A DNA stretch of 16,127 bases, taken from assembly GCA_003162115.1 (NCBI GenBank), contig PMMV01000110.1, forward strand, positions 40,890-57,016. The letters are read 5' to 3'. A program made the position numbers and the translations under genes. Position 1 is the first letter of the stretch; each line of letters opens with the position of its first letter. The notes below the pieces were generated by a model. It ran no database searches. It was not told where the DNA came from and saw only the letters and a program-made list of their open reading frames with translations. The stretch is from Methanobacterium sp. (lineage in GTDB: Archaea; Methanobacteriota; Methanobacteria; Methanobacteriales; Methanobacteriaceae). Below, one piece after another: positions 1-7,018 of the stretch.

Positions 1-152
1 ATGATAATACGAAAATACTTATTTATATTAAAAATGATTTCGAATTAATCTGAAATCTTTTTTTAACTTTCTTTTTGAGAATAAAATTTAGAGTATCTGT
101 AAACACATCAAATACAAAATTTAAAAATTTATAATTGAATCAAGATTAAATT
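1..152. other. AT-rich intergenic stretch, no gene seen
   Basis: I find no coding region or structured RNA here. It lies downstream of the leftward CBS gene. Read on the minus strand it has short T-runs near 118-130, which could serve as an archaeal oligo-T transcription end, but there is no clear stem-loop. Confidence 0.5.
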
Positions 153-554
153 TTAGACAGGTACCAACAGTTCTGCAGCTACCATTCTGCATATGTCTGT
201 TTTCGTTATTACACCGACGGGTTTATCATCTTCAAGAACCAATAAACCGGATACATCTGCTCTAACCATCAAATTTGCAGCATCCTCAATTCCATTGTGT
301 GAATCTATTGTCATAACATCCTCAGACATTATATCTGATATCTTTAGGGTTGCTATTTCCTTGTTAGTGGGCCGCAAACTTCCAAGAACACCTATGAGAT
401 CCGAATAGGATACTACACCCTTAGGATTCCCTTCACCATCCAAAACAAATAATCTACGCACCCCCTCCTTATACATCTTTTCAAATGCCTCTAATGGTCT
501 TATTTCTTGGTTTATAGTTATTACACCCTGATTCATGGCTTCTTTAACTTCCAT
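153..554 (-). CDS. CBS-domain pair protein
   Basis: A 133-residue protein made almost entirely of two CBS domains (a Bateman module), which usually bind adenine nucleotides or SAM and regulate a partner. Seen in the sequence: the first repeat begins M-E-V-K-E-A-M and continues to R-R-L-F-V-L-D and G-V-V-S-Y-S-D; the second begins near K-I-S-D-I-M-S-E-D-V-M-T and ends G-V-I-T-K-T-D-I. There is no fused catalytic, DNA-binding or membrane domain. An upstream in-frame ATG at 581 would add nine residues, but I chose the start at 554 because GGAGGGG lies about 4 bases before it and the CBS motif starts there. It stands alone, divergent from nikR. The ligand and partner cannot be told from sequence. 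Confidence 0.9.
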   Translation of the reverse strand: MEVKEAMNQGVITINQEIRPLEAFEKMYKEGVRRLFVLDGEGNPKGVVSYSDLIGVLGSLRPTNKEIATLKISDIMSEDVMTIDSHNGIEDAANLMVRADVSGLLVLEDDKPVGVITKTDICRMVAAELLVPV

Positions 555-558
555 TATA

Positions 559-565
559 CCCCTCC
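559..565 (-). promoter_or_regulatory. Shine-Dalgarno site fixing the CBS gene start
   Basis: The minus strand reads GGAGGGG just before TATA-ATG at 554. This strong site supports the internal ATG rather than the upstream ATG at 581. Confidence 0.7.
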
Positions 566-592
566 GGATATTCTTACCCAATGATCTGAAAT

Positions 593-607
593 CTTAATAT
601 TAAAATA
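593..607 (-). promoter_or_regulatory. Possible TATA box for the CBS gene
   Basis: The minus strand reads TATTTTAATATTAAG about 40-50 bases upstream of the start at 554. That would put the transcription start near 575. The region is AT-rich throughout, so the assignment is weak. Confidence 0.3.
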
Positions 608-889
608 TTGTTGGATATGATTAATAATTATTGCTAAGTTTGTTAGATCAAGAAGTTCAATTTTTACATTATGGAATCTAAAATATAAATTTTTTTTCAG
701 CATCTGAACAGTTGAACAATGATCAAAAAACCTTCTTGAAATCTTGTTATTTAATCAATATTTTAATAATGAGGATAAGAGTAAAAAGTATTAAGTATTA
801 ATTTTATATATATTGAATGTGAATTATTTCTATAAAATTTGAAATATTTAGGGGATGTGTAGCAAATTAAATAAACTCGATAAGGAGAA

Positions 890-905
890 CAATATTTAAA
901 TATTG
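890..905 (+). promoter_or_regulatory. Perfect 16-bp palindrome containing a TATA box, upstream of nikR
   Basis: The sequence caatatttaaatattg is a perfect inverted repeat whose centre reads TTTAAATA, an acceptable archaeal TATA box. A start about 25 bases downstream falls near 922, giving a short leader that contains the nikR ribosome site. A direct repeat gtattat (915-921 and 923-929) sits at the predicted start. Either element could be an operator for NikR autoregulation; this is inferred from position. Confidence 0.45.
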
Positions 906-948
906 CCAAATTTAGTATTATGGTATTATAAATTGGGAGGGAAATATT

Positions 949-1362
949 GTGATGAGAATAAGCATGTCATTACCTAAAAAATTATTAAATGATTTTGATG
1001 AGGTTCTAAAGGATAGAGGATATCAATCAAGGTCAAAAGGGATAAGAGACGCTTTAAAAGATTATATAGTTCGATATCAGTGGATGAATGAGATGGAAGG
1101 CGAGAGAATAGGAATACTTGCTGTTATATATGACCATCATTACACTGGTGTAATGGAAGATCTTACTGACATTCAGCACGACTACAGAGATTATATCAAC
1201 GCTGTTATGCATGTTCACATGACAGAAAAATACTGTTTAGAAGTTGTTGTTGTTAAAGGGGACGTTAAATACATACGTGACTTAACAGAAAAGATTATGA
1301 GATTGAAAGGTGTTGAACACGTTAAACTTACAAGCACAGCAAGCGATGAAAAAATAGAATAA
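949..1362 (+). CDS. nikR: Nickel-responsive regulator NikR
   Basis: A 137-residue nickel-dependent repressor, close to the usual family length of about 130-140. Residues 1-48 form a ribbon-helix-helix DNA-binding domain (R-I-S-M-S-L-P strand, then two helices with S-R-S-K-G-I-R-D-A). Residues 53-130 form the ACT-like nickel-binding domain. The four high-affinity nickel ligands are all present as H77, H88, H90 and C96, matching E. coli H76, H87, H89 and C95 with an offset of one. Start: GTG at 949 has GGGAGGG seven bases upstream; ATG at 952 is the alternative. Likely targets are nickel uptake and [NiFe]-hydrogenase genes, and a hydrogenase maturation protease gene lies two genes downstream. 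Autoregulation is plausible from the palindrome upstream. Confidence 0.95.
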   Translation: MMRISMSLPKKLLNDFDEVLKDRGYQSRSKGIRDALKDYIVRYQWMNEMEGERIGILAVIYDHHYTGVMEDLTDIQHDYRDYINAVMHVHMTEKYCLEVVVVKGDVKYIRDLTEKIMRLKGVEHVKLTSTASDEKIE

Positions 1363-1409
1363 ATTCTTCATCAAATTAAACTAATAATGGTAATAGGATT
1401 TGAGATATG

Positions 1410-1433
1410 GAATGATTAATATTAATATCATTC
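1410..1433. repeat. Inverted repeat GAATGAT-N10-ATCATTC between nikR and the methyltransferase gene
   Basis: A perfect 7-bp inverted repeat with a 10-base spacer, 44 bases upstream of the methyltransferase start. It could be a weak terminator hairpin for nikR or a dimeric regulator site. No long T-run follows it, which favours an operator slightly. Whether NikR binds it is unknown. Confidence 0.4.
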
Positions 1434-1464
1434 TTAATAATCAACAATGAAATTAAATTTAATG

Positions 1465-1470
1465 AAGGTG
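1465..1470 (+). promoter_or_regulatory. Shine-Dalgarno site pointing to an ACG start codon
   Basis: AAGGTG, followed by two in-frame TAA stops (1471-1476) and then ACG at 1477. The spacing of six bases is right for initiation at ACG. No ATG, GTG or TTG near it is in the frame of the downstream gene; the next is TTG at 1516, which has no ribosome site. Confidence 0.55.
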
Positions 1471-1476
1471 TAATAA

Positions 1477-2247
1477 ACGTCCTATCACCATAATCTTACA
1501 TCTGACTCTGCTAGATTGGCTGGATTTTATGAAGCCATTTCAAAAAAAGCTAAGGGTATTGTATACGACTTAGGGACAGGTTCAGGAATTCTTTCCTCAT
1601 GGGCTGCTCCTAACTCAGAACTTGTTTATGCAGTTGAAATTAACAAATCTATTGCAGAAAGAGCACGAGCAAATCTTAAAGATCTTGATAATATTGAAGT
1701 TATTTGTGCTGATGCAACAAAACTCTCTTTTTCAAAGAAAGCCGATGTTATTATCTGTGAAATGCTGGACACCGCACTAATAGATGAAGAACAAATTCCA
1801 GTTCTTAACTCTGTCAGGAAATATTTGAAGGACGGTGGGATAACTATTCCCTATGGTATTATTAACTGTATAGAACCTGTCCAAGTTGAAACAGAATATA
1901 TCTGTTACGAAGAGGATGGACATCCCCAGAATCGGGTTTTAGGAGAACCTCTGTTCTACAGTAGAATAAATTTTTTAAGCTATACAGCTACAACCTTCAA
2001 AGAGTATCTTGATATCAAAATAAAAACTTCAGGAATAGTTTCAGGTGTTAAAATCACTACTTTCACTTTAATAACAAATAATATCATCTGTGGGCCAACA
2101 CCAATGTTAAACTCTCCGTTAATCATCCCTGTTGAAAGAACAAATGTATATTCAGGTGATGAATTACAATTATATCTAAGTTATGAGATGGGTGGAGGAT
2201 TAGGAAGTGTTAGAGCAAGAATTAAAAAGATTCACTCAAGATCATAA
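1477..2247 (+). CDS. Class I SAM-dependent methyltransferase (PRMT-like fold), probable ACG start
   Basis: A methyltransferase of about 256 residues. Motif I is V-Y-D-L-G-T-G-S-G-I; the acidic residue after strand 2 is in A-V-E-I-N; the strand 4 region reads D-V-I-I-C-E-M-L-D-T, followed by G-G-I-T-I-P. The E-M-L-D-T-A-L-I-D-E-E loop resembles the double-glutamate loop of arginine methyltransferases, but the substrate is unknown. The reading frame opens directly after two in-frame stops at 1471-1476 and encodes T-S-Y-H-H-N-L-T-S-D-S-A-R before the first conventional start (TTG 1516). This extension reads like real protein, and the only good ribosome site (1465-1470) precedes ACG 1477. I therefore place the start at ACG; TTG 1516 would give 243 residues. 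The 3' end overlaps hycI by 41 bases, so the two are probably translationally coupled. Confidence 0.75.
   Translation, partial: TSYHHNLTSDSARLAGFYEAISKKAKGIVYDLGTGSGILSSWAAPNSELVYAVEINKSIAERARANLKDLDNIEVICADATKLSFSKKADVIICEMLDTALIDEEQIPVLNSVRKYLKDGGITIPYGIINCIEPVQVETEYICYEEDGHPQNRVLGEPLFYSRINFLSYTATTFKEYLDIKIKTSGIVSGVKITTFTLITNNIICGPTPMLNSPLIIPVERTNVYSGDELQLYLSYEMGGGLGSVRARIKKIHSRS
2194..2198 (+). promoter_or_regulatory. Internal Shine-Dalgarno site for hycI
   Basis: GGAGG lies inside the end of the methyltransferase gene, eight bases before GTG 2207. It selects the overlapping GTG as the hycI start. Confidence 0.65.
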
Positions 2248-2689
2248 GAAGATAATATTTTTATGTATTGGCAATGATATGCGCGGAGATGATGCATTAG
2301 GGCCTCTAATAGCCGAAAACTTGGCAGAATTATTTATAAAACAACAAGAACTTGTGGTTATAAATGCAGAAACCGTACCTGAAAACTATACAAGAATCAT
2401 TAGAAAAGAAATCCCTTCCCATATAATCTTCATCGATGCGGTTGAGATGAAAATGAACCCTGGATATATAAGGTTTGTTCAAAGTGATGAAATTGCAGAT
2501 TACAGCATATCAACACATGCAATGCCCCTGTCCTTTATGATCAAATATCTGAAATCCTTTACAGATGCCAGCATGTTACTAATTGGGATACAACCAAAAA
2601 ATATGGAAATGTCCCATATTATCTCAGAAGAAGTTAAAAATAGTGTAGAAGAACTTACTGAAATTATAAGAAAAAATTTCACCTTATAA
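2207..2689 (+). CDS. hycI: [NiFe]-hydrogenase maturation endopeptidase, HycI type
   Basis: A 160-residue protease of the HycI/HybD family. Such enzymes cut the C-terminal tail from a hydrogenase large subunit after nickel insertion and use the inserted nickel for substrate recognition. The family hallmarks are visible: G22-N-D-M-R-G-D28-D29 near the N-terminus, D77 in I-D-A-V-E, and H104 in S-T-H-A-M-P-L. These correspond to the nickel-contacting D16, D62 and H90 of E. coli HycI. The length is usual for the family. It starts at GTG inside the preceding gene, with its own GGAGG. Closeness to nikR fits a nickel/hydrogenase theme. Which hydrogenase it serves cannot be read from the sequence; energy-converting or F420-reducing enzymes are the usual options in this order. 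Confidence 0.88.
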   Translation: MLEQELKRFTQDHKKIIFLCIGNDMRGDDALGPLIAENLAELFIKQQELVVINAETVPENYTRIIRKEIPSHIIFIDAVEMKMNPGYIRFVQSDEIADYSISTHAMPLSFMIKYLKSFTDASMLLIGIQPKNMEMSHIISEEVKNSVEELTEIIRKNFTL

Positions 2690-2770
2690 TATTGAATCGT
2701 TGATAATTCTGTATAAAATAATTTTAATTTTTATTAATGTACCCAGTTAGAACATAATAAACCACAACCA

Positions 2771-2778
2771 TATATAAA
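2771..2778 (+). promoter_or_regulatory. Probable TATA box for the ATP-grasp gene
   Basis: TATATAAA lies about 110 bases before the start at 2881. Initiation near 2800 would give a leader of about 80 bases. The intergenic stretch 2690-2880 holds nothing else I recognise. Confidence 0.4.
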
Positions 2779-2880
2779 ATAAAGGTTGATCTAATAAAAA
2801 AAGATTTGAATTCCTAATTTAATAGGTTATATCTGTAAATTTTACATAATCAAGAGTATTCTAAACTAATTTGTGATAAA

Positions 2881-4008
2881 ATGAAAATACTTTTTATAGG
2901 GGCCCGTCTATTCGATGATGTAGCACTCTACACCAGGAAAAATTCGATAAAAAGCATTATTACCGAGTCAAATCCCCAATCTTCCAACTTGAAACTCGCT
3001 GATTCTCATTACATAGTTTCAAGGGGAATGAATGAACCTATGAAAATCGCCATTCAAGAAAATGTGGATGGGGTTGTTCCATTAATAGGGATTGATGGGC
3101 CTCTTGTTGAAGTAGCAATTATGAAAGAGAAATTAGAAGGGGATTATGGAATTCCTGTAGTATCATCTCCAGTTTCAGCTGCCAATATATGTGTGGACAA
3201 ATATAAAACCAAAGAATTTTTTGTTGAAAATAAAATTAAAACTCCAGAATTCGTTAAAATAGCAAAAAATAGTTATAAACCGATTTTAAATGTTCATCAA
3301 GCTATAGTATTAAAACATGTCACAGGGCAAGGAGGATCTGGAATAAAGATAGTACCATACATAGGGAATATCAAAGAATATCTCCACGAATTTGAAAATG
3401 GAATTGCTGAAAAATTCATTGAAGGATTTGAAGTTTCCATCGAAGTATTGAGATGGAAAGGAAAAACTGTACCACTAGTGCCAGTTTATAAAGGAAAAAC
3501 TACAATTGAAGGCATTCATCCGCTGAAAAAGATTAAAAAAGCCCCTTTAGATATCGAAGGTATTAATAATCATGAAAATAATCTGAAAATTCAGGAAATT
3601 GCTGTTAAAATAGCAGATACGTTGGGATTAGAGGGCACAGCTGATATAGACATCATATTTGACTGTGAAACACGAGAAAATAATGTAATAGAGATCAATG
3701 CCCGGCCAAGCGGTACGAGGTACATCACTTGCGCAGCAACAAATGTGAATATTACGCATGAACTAATTGATATGGCCTCAGGCCAGTGGGATCATATAAA
3801 ACTTAAAAATAAGATCAAAAATTATTCTGCAATTGAAATACCCGTTGGAACTCATTTTTCGAACAAAAATAACTACAAATTCAGAGAGTTCAATAATGAA
3901 AATTCATGGATCATCCACGGACCTGATAATCATGAACGTGTAACTATTCGTGGTAAAACAATAACAAATGCAGTTAAAACAGCCAAAGATCTAGAAATTT
4001 TAAAATAA
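2881..4008 (+). CDS. ATP-grasp enzyme, carbamoyl-phosphate-synthase-like, pseudomurein cluster
   Basis: A 375-residue ATP-grasp ligase. The order is an N-terminal pre-ATP-grasp domain (K-I-L-F-I-G-A, residues 1-100), an ATP-binding glycine-rich loop V-L-K-H-V-T-G-Q-G-G-S-G at 143-154, a second ATP-grasp element A-E-K-F-I-E-G-F-E-V, and the metal-binding E271-I-N273-A-R-P-S-G. It resembles one synthetase half of CarB but is far too short to be CarB and lacks the paired halves and the allosteric domain. A CarB-like ATP-grasp gene beside the Mur ligases is a known feature of pseudomurein archaea; its reaction has not, to my knowledge, been shown. It probably activates or joins a carboxylate in precursor synthesis. 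ATG follows GTGAT closely. A 141-base gap separates it from the MraY-like gene. Confidence 0.82.
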   Translation: MKILFIGARLFDDVALYTRKNSIKSIITESNPQSSNLKLADSHYIVSRGMNEPMKIAIQENVDGVVPLIGIDGPLVEVAIMKEKLEGDYGIPVVSSPVSAANICVDKYKTKEFFVENKIKTPEFVKIAKNSYKPILNVHQAIVLKHVTGQGGSGIKIVPYIGNIKEYLHEFENGIAEKFIEGFEVSIEVLRWKGKTVPLVPVYKGKTTIEGIHPLKKIKKAPLDIEGINNHENNLKIQEIAVKIADTLGLEGTADIDIIFDCETRENNVIEINARPSGTRYITCAATNVNITHELIDMASGQWDHIKLKNKIKNYSAIEIPVGTHFSNKNNYKFREFNNENSWIIHGPDNHERVTIRGKTITNAVKTAKDLEILK

Positions 4009-4021
4009 TTTCTTTAATTTC

Positions 4022-4030
4022 TATATATAT
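4022..4030 (+). promoter_or_regulatory. Possible TATA box before the MraY-like gene
   Basis: TATATATAT lies about 120 bases upstream of the MraY-like start. Initiation near 4050 would give a leader of roughly 100 bases. Read-through from the ATP-grasp gene is equally possible. Confidence 0.3.
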
Positions 4031-4149
4031 CAACAATATAATTAAGTGAACCGATTAATTAAAAGTATAGTAAAGAAGGTTATTCATAAATTAGTTAATT
4101 GCAATTCAAATATGCAAATTCATTCCTAATAAAATTATAAGGTGGTATT

Positions 4150-5223
4150 TTGAGCAATATTCCGGTACAATTTATCATATTTTTAGTAGCATTCATATCA
4201 ACAACACTTTTCACACTGTTTGTAAAGAAGATGTTGAAATATGCAGACGTTAAGGACAATCCCATAGTTACAGAACACAGTCATAAAGCAGGCACCCCTA
4301 CAATGGGAGGAGTTGCTATACTCTTGGGAGTTCTTCTGTTAGCATGCGTTTACTACACGGATAAAAACCTTGTTTTAACCGTCATGATCATGATGACCGC
4401 TGGAATCATTGGATTAATGGATGATCTTATAGGACTCAAAACCAAAGAAATTCAAAAAGTCATAAGGAATATAAGCCCAAATCCCATCGAAATTGGTAGG
4501 CTAACTCTTAAAAAGGGCGAGAATGCCAGGGTAACTACACCTAAAGCAAAAAAGGACTTGGAATATCTCTTAAAAAATAATTTAGTGGAAATAACAGGTG
4601 AAGCGCCCATAAAAAGTGAAATAAAAGAAAACGAGAAAATTTTAGCCCAAATACTGGTTTCATTGTTTCTTATTGCATCAGGAGCTGTTGGTGCTTCGGT
4701 GCTTGGATTTAACATTGGACTGTTTGTAATACCAATTATAATATTTGGTATAGTAGGATCTATAAATTCGGTTAATCTTATCGATGGAATGGATGGTCTA
4801 GCAGCGGGGATAATCGCTATAGCATCTATTGCATCGGCAATATTTGCAATATCAATAGGAAACACCGGAGGGTCAGTACCGTTTATTGTAATTGCTGGAG
4901 CCTGCTTTGGATTTCTTGTGTTCAACAGGTACCCTGCAATTATTTTCATGGGTGATGCTGGTTCATTTGCCCTTGGAGCAGGATACATTACAGCAGCATT
5001 CCTTGGAGATGTTGTATACTTTGCAGTGATAGCAATTGCAGTTCCGATAATTTCTGTAATTGTTAGCCTCCTCCACAGGGCACATATCATCAAACTGCCT
5101 GTTGAACCACTTCACCATACTTTACACTACAAGGGTTTATCAGAGAAGAAAATTGTATTATTATACTGGGCTGCCACCATAATAGTTTGTGCAGTTGCTC
5201 TATACGTATATAATGCAATTTAA
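4150..5223 (+). CDS. MraY-like phospho-sugar transferase to the lipid carrier (pseudomurein)
   Basis: A 357-residue polytopic membrane enzyme of the MraY/WecA family. By homology it transfers a phospho-sugar(-peptide) unit from a UDP precursor to a polyprenyl phosphate at the inner face of the membrane. Visible motifs: G-T-P-T-M-G-G (48-54, MraY signature), D91-D92, N206-S-V-N-L-I-D212-G-M-D215-G, M-G-D269-A-G-S, and P-L-H322-H323-T-L-H326 in the last cytoplasmic loop, close to the bacterial HHH motif. The bacterial-like G-T-P-T-M-G-G and histidine motif favour MraY over WecA. Residues about 97-163 form a hydrophilic insertion longer than the equivalent bacterial loop. The start is TTG at 4150 after AAGGTGG. 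The following ligase gene is 25 bases away, so they are co-transcribed. Confidence 0.9.
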   Translation: MSNIPVQFIIFLVAFISTTLFTLFVKKMLKYADVKDNPIVTEHSHKAGTPTMGGVAILLGVLLLACVYYTDKNLVLTVMIMMTAGIIGLMDDLIGLKTKEIQKVIRNISPNPIEIGRLTLKKGENARVTTPKAKKDLEYLLKNNLVEITGEAPIKSEIKENEKILAQILVSLFLIASGAVGASVLGFNIGLFVIPIIIFGIVGSINSVNLIDGMDGLAAGIIAIASIASAIFAISIGNTGGSVPFIVIAGACFGFLVFNRYPAIIFMGDAGSFALGAGYITAAFLGDVVYFAVIAIAVPIISVIVSLLHRAHIIKLPVEPLHHTLHYKGLSEKKIVLLYWAATIIVCAVALYVYNAI

Positions 5224-5248
5224 TTGTAACAATAAGGAATTAGTTAAA

Positions 5249-6745
5249 ATGATGGAGATCACAACGTCTTACCTGGCCAAAGAAGTGAAAGGAAATTTGC
5301 TTGGAAATATAAAACCTATAAAAGGTATTTTTACTTTCCTGAATCAAGCCAAGCCAGGTGATGTTGTAATAAGGCACTGGGTTAATGAGATAGGAGTTGA
5401 AATAGCCGCAAAAAAAGGAGTTTCGTGCATGATAACCCAGAATCCAATTGGAAAAACGATTGAAACTGCTGAAAAACTTGATATTCCCCTTATAATTACG
5501 CCTAAAATTGAATTTGCCAATGCATTTGCAATAAAATGGGCTGTTAAAAATTTCGCTAAAGATTCCCTTCGAGTAGTGGTAACAGGAACAAATGGCAAAT
5601 CTACAACAGCACATATGATTTACACCATATTAAAAAAGGCAGGGTACAGTACTTATACCAATACAGATGCAAGATCAGAATTTAACACCTTGATTGATCC
5701 TGTTGTTGCTAAACAACTGGCCGAATTCGAAAATCTTAATAAAAATCCAATTCAGGCCATGGTTATTGAAGTCTCAGAAGTTCAGGGATGGTTGGATAAA
5801 CTCATGAAAGACCATGCTCGTCTCATGACATCTGCAGTTGATCCTAGAGTGCTTGTAATTACAAATGTAGGTTTAGATCATATAGGTTTGGTTAATTCCA
5901 TTGATGAAACATTTAATGAAATATATGGATCTTTAAAAGCCATATCATCCCGATCAAACGACAATAAGAGTGATAAGGATAGTTTAAAAAATAATTATGC
6001 TGTTTTAAATTATGATGATCCACTATTAAGGAAAATGGGAGAGCTTATAAAAGAAAAAGGCAGTATTAAACTTTCATTCTATGGAAGTAACGGAAAAGTA
6101 TCTGCATATCCAAATATAATCCTTAAATCGGATGGTATTTACCTTGGTGAAAATTTGTTTATGAAAACTGAAGAACTCCCATTCAAAACTAAACACTTTT
6201 TGCAAAATACTATGGCCGCAATAGGAACTTGTTTAGCTTTAAATATTGATTTAAAAATCATTAAAAGAGCAGTATCATCTTATAAACCTCTTGAGAGAAG
6301 GTTTACCATACTTGGGAATGATCCACTTATAATTGATGATTTTGCCCACAATCCAGACGGTATAATTGCTACTATCAAAAGTACAGCAAAAATGTGTGAA
6401 GGAGTGCTTTATATTGTATTTGCTATTAGAGGTTCCAGAGGTGAATCAATCAATAGATTAAATGCAGAAGCACTAGTTAAAAGCCTTGAAAACATTGATC
6501 ATTATATCGTTGTCACAAGCAGTGCTGAAGTAGTTGATGATGCAAACACAGTCCAACCAGGAGAAAGGGAAATTGTTCTTAAAACTCTAATGGACCATGA
6601 TCTGAATTACATATTTAAAGAAAATTTAAATCCTGCACTGGAATATATAATAAAATCCGCAAAAAAAACTGATACAATACTACTTATAGGTGCTCAGGGA
6701 ATGGATCCTGCAACTAATGCTTTAAGGAAGATTAATAAAATTTAG
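5249..6745 (+). CDS. Mur-type peptide ligase 1 (MurE/MurF-like N-domain), pseudomurein
   Basis: A 498-residue ATP-dependent amide ligase of the Mur family, presumably adding an amino acid to the pseudomurein peptide precursor in the cytoplasm. The N-terminal domain (1-105) is of MurE/MurF type rather than the Rossmann type. The P-loop is T112-G-T-N-G-K117-S-T. The middle domain has V-I-E-V-S-E and I-T-N-V-G-L-D-H, followed by Y-G-S-L-K, where the lysine fits the carbamylated position. The C-domain has L-E-R-R-F (about 348-352) and D363-D-F-A-H-N-P-D, so the catalytic set looks complete. The open frame extends up to 5189, overlapping the MraY-like gene, but I chose ATG 5249 because AAGGA lies about ten bases before it and the family-like sequence begins there. 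The exact amino acid added is unknown. Confidence 0.88.
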   Translation: MMEITTSYLAKEVKGNLLGNIKPIKGIFTFLNQAKPGDVVIRHWVNEIGVEIAAKKGVSCMITQNPIGKTIETAEKLDIPLIITPKIEFANAFAIKWAVKNFAKDSLRVVVTGTNGKSTTAHMIYTILKKAGYSTYTNTDARSEFNTLIDPVVAKQLAEFENLNKNPIQAMVIEVSEVQGWLDKLMKDHARLMTSAVDPRVLVITNVGLDHIGLVNSIDETFNEIYGSLKAISSRSNDNKSDKDSLKNNYAVLNYDDPLLRKMGELIKEKGSIKLSFYGSNGKVSAYPNIILKSDGIYLGENLFMKTEELPFKTKHFLQNTMAAIGTCLALNIDLKIIKRAVSSYKPLERRFTILGNDPLIIDDFAHNPDGIIATIKSTAKMCEGVLYIVFAIRGSRGESINRLNAEALVKSLENIDHYIVVTSSAEVVDDANTVQPGEREIVLKTLMDHDLNYIFKENLNPALEYIIKSAKKTDTILLIGAQGMDPATNALRKINKI

Positions 6746-6765
6746 AAAATAATATTGAATAGCTA

Positions 6766-6783
6766 ATTTTTTATTATTTTTAT
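6766..6783 (+). terminator. Oligo-T stretch after Mur ligase 1
   Basis: A T-rich run (TTTTTTATTATTTTTATT) lies about 20 bases after the stop codon without a stable stem. It fits archaeal oligo-T termination. Together with the 273-base gap to the next ligase, it suggests ligases 2 and 3 have their own promoter. Confidence 0.4.
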
Positions 6784-6890
6784 TCACATGTTTAATCCAA
6801 TTATTACTTGAAATCATTTTGTTGACTAAAATTTCTTAAGTTTAAATTTATTGTAATTATATTAAATTTAATGAATCTTGAAGACTATTC

Positions 6891-6915
6891 TTATAATAAA
6901 TAACTTAATATAAAT
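6891..6915 (+). promoter_or_regulatory. Possible promoter region for Mur ligases 2 and 3
   Basis: TTATAATAAA and AATATAAA elements lie about 105-130 bases upstream of the ligase 2 start at 7019. The whole gap 6746-7018 is AT-rich, so the exact box cannot be settled. GAGG at 7008-7011 is the ribosome site. Confidence 0.25.
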
Positions 6916-7018
6916 GAGAAATTGAGATAAATAATAAATAAACTGACGATGTTAAAGTAATTTTAATCAAATTTACAGAATAATTAATGGGTAATAAACA
7001 AATTCTTGAGGAATAGTT

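Larger units (their letters stand above)
582..948. other. Long divergent intergenic region between the CBS gene and nikR
   Basis: About 370 AT-rich bases with no supportable ORF. It holds at least two rightward TATA-like elements, TTTATATATATT at 803-814 and TTTAAATA inside a 16-bp palindrome at 890-905, plus one weak leftward element near 600. If the 803-814 box is used, its transcript would start near 835 and carry a leader of about 115 bases before nikR. I did not recognise a known riboswitch or sRNA in that leader. Confidence 0.5.

Noticed and set aside
1516..1518. TTG as the start of the methyltransferase
   Set aside because: No Shine-Dalgarno sequence precedes it, and 13 upstream codons look like part of the protein. 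It remains the fallback if ACG is not used.
4452..5093. A 213-codon open frame on the minus strand opposite the MraY-like gene
   Set aside because: It is antisense to a membrane protein with all family motifs, and its composition is a mirror of hydrophobic codons. It has no ribosome site and no recognisable domain.
5189..5248. TTG at 5189 as the start of Mur ligase 1
   Set aside because: It would overlap the MraY-like gene by 35 bases, has no good ribosome site, and the added 20 residues do not look like the family.
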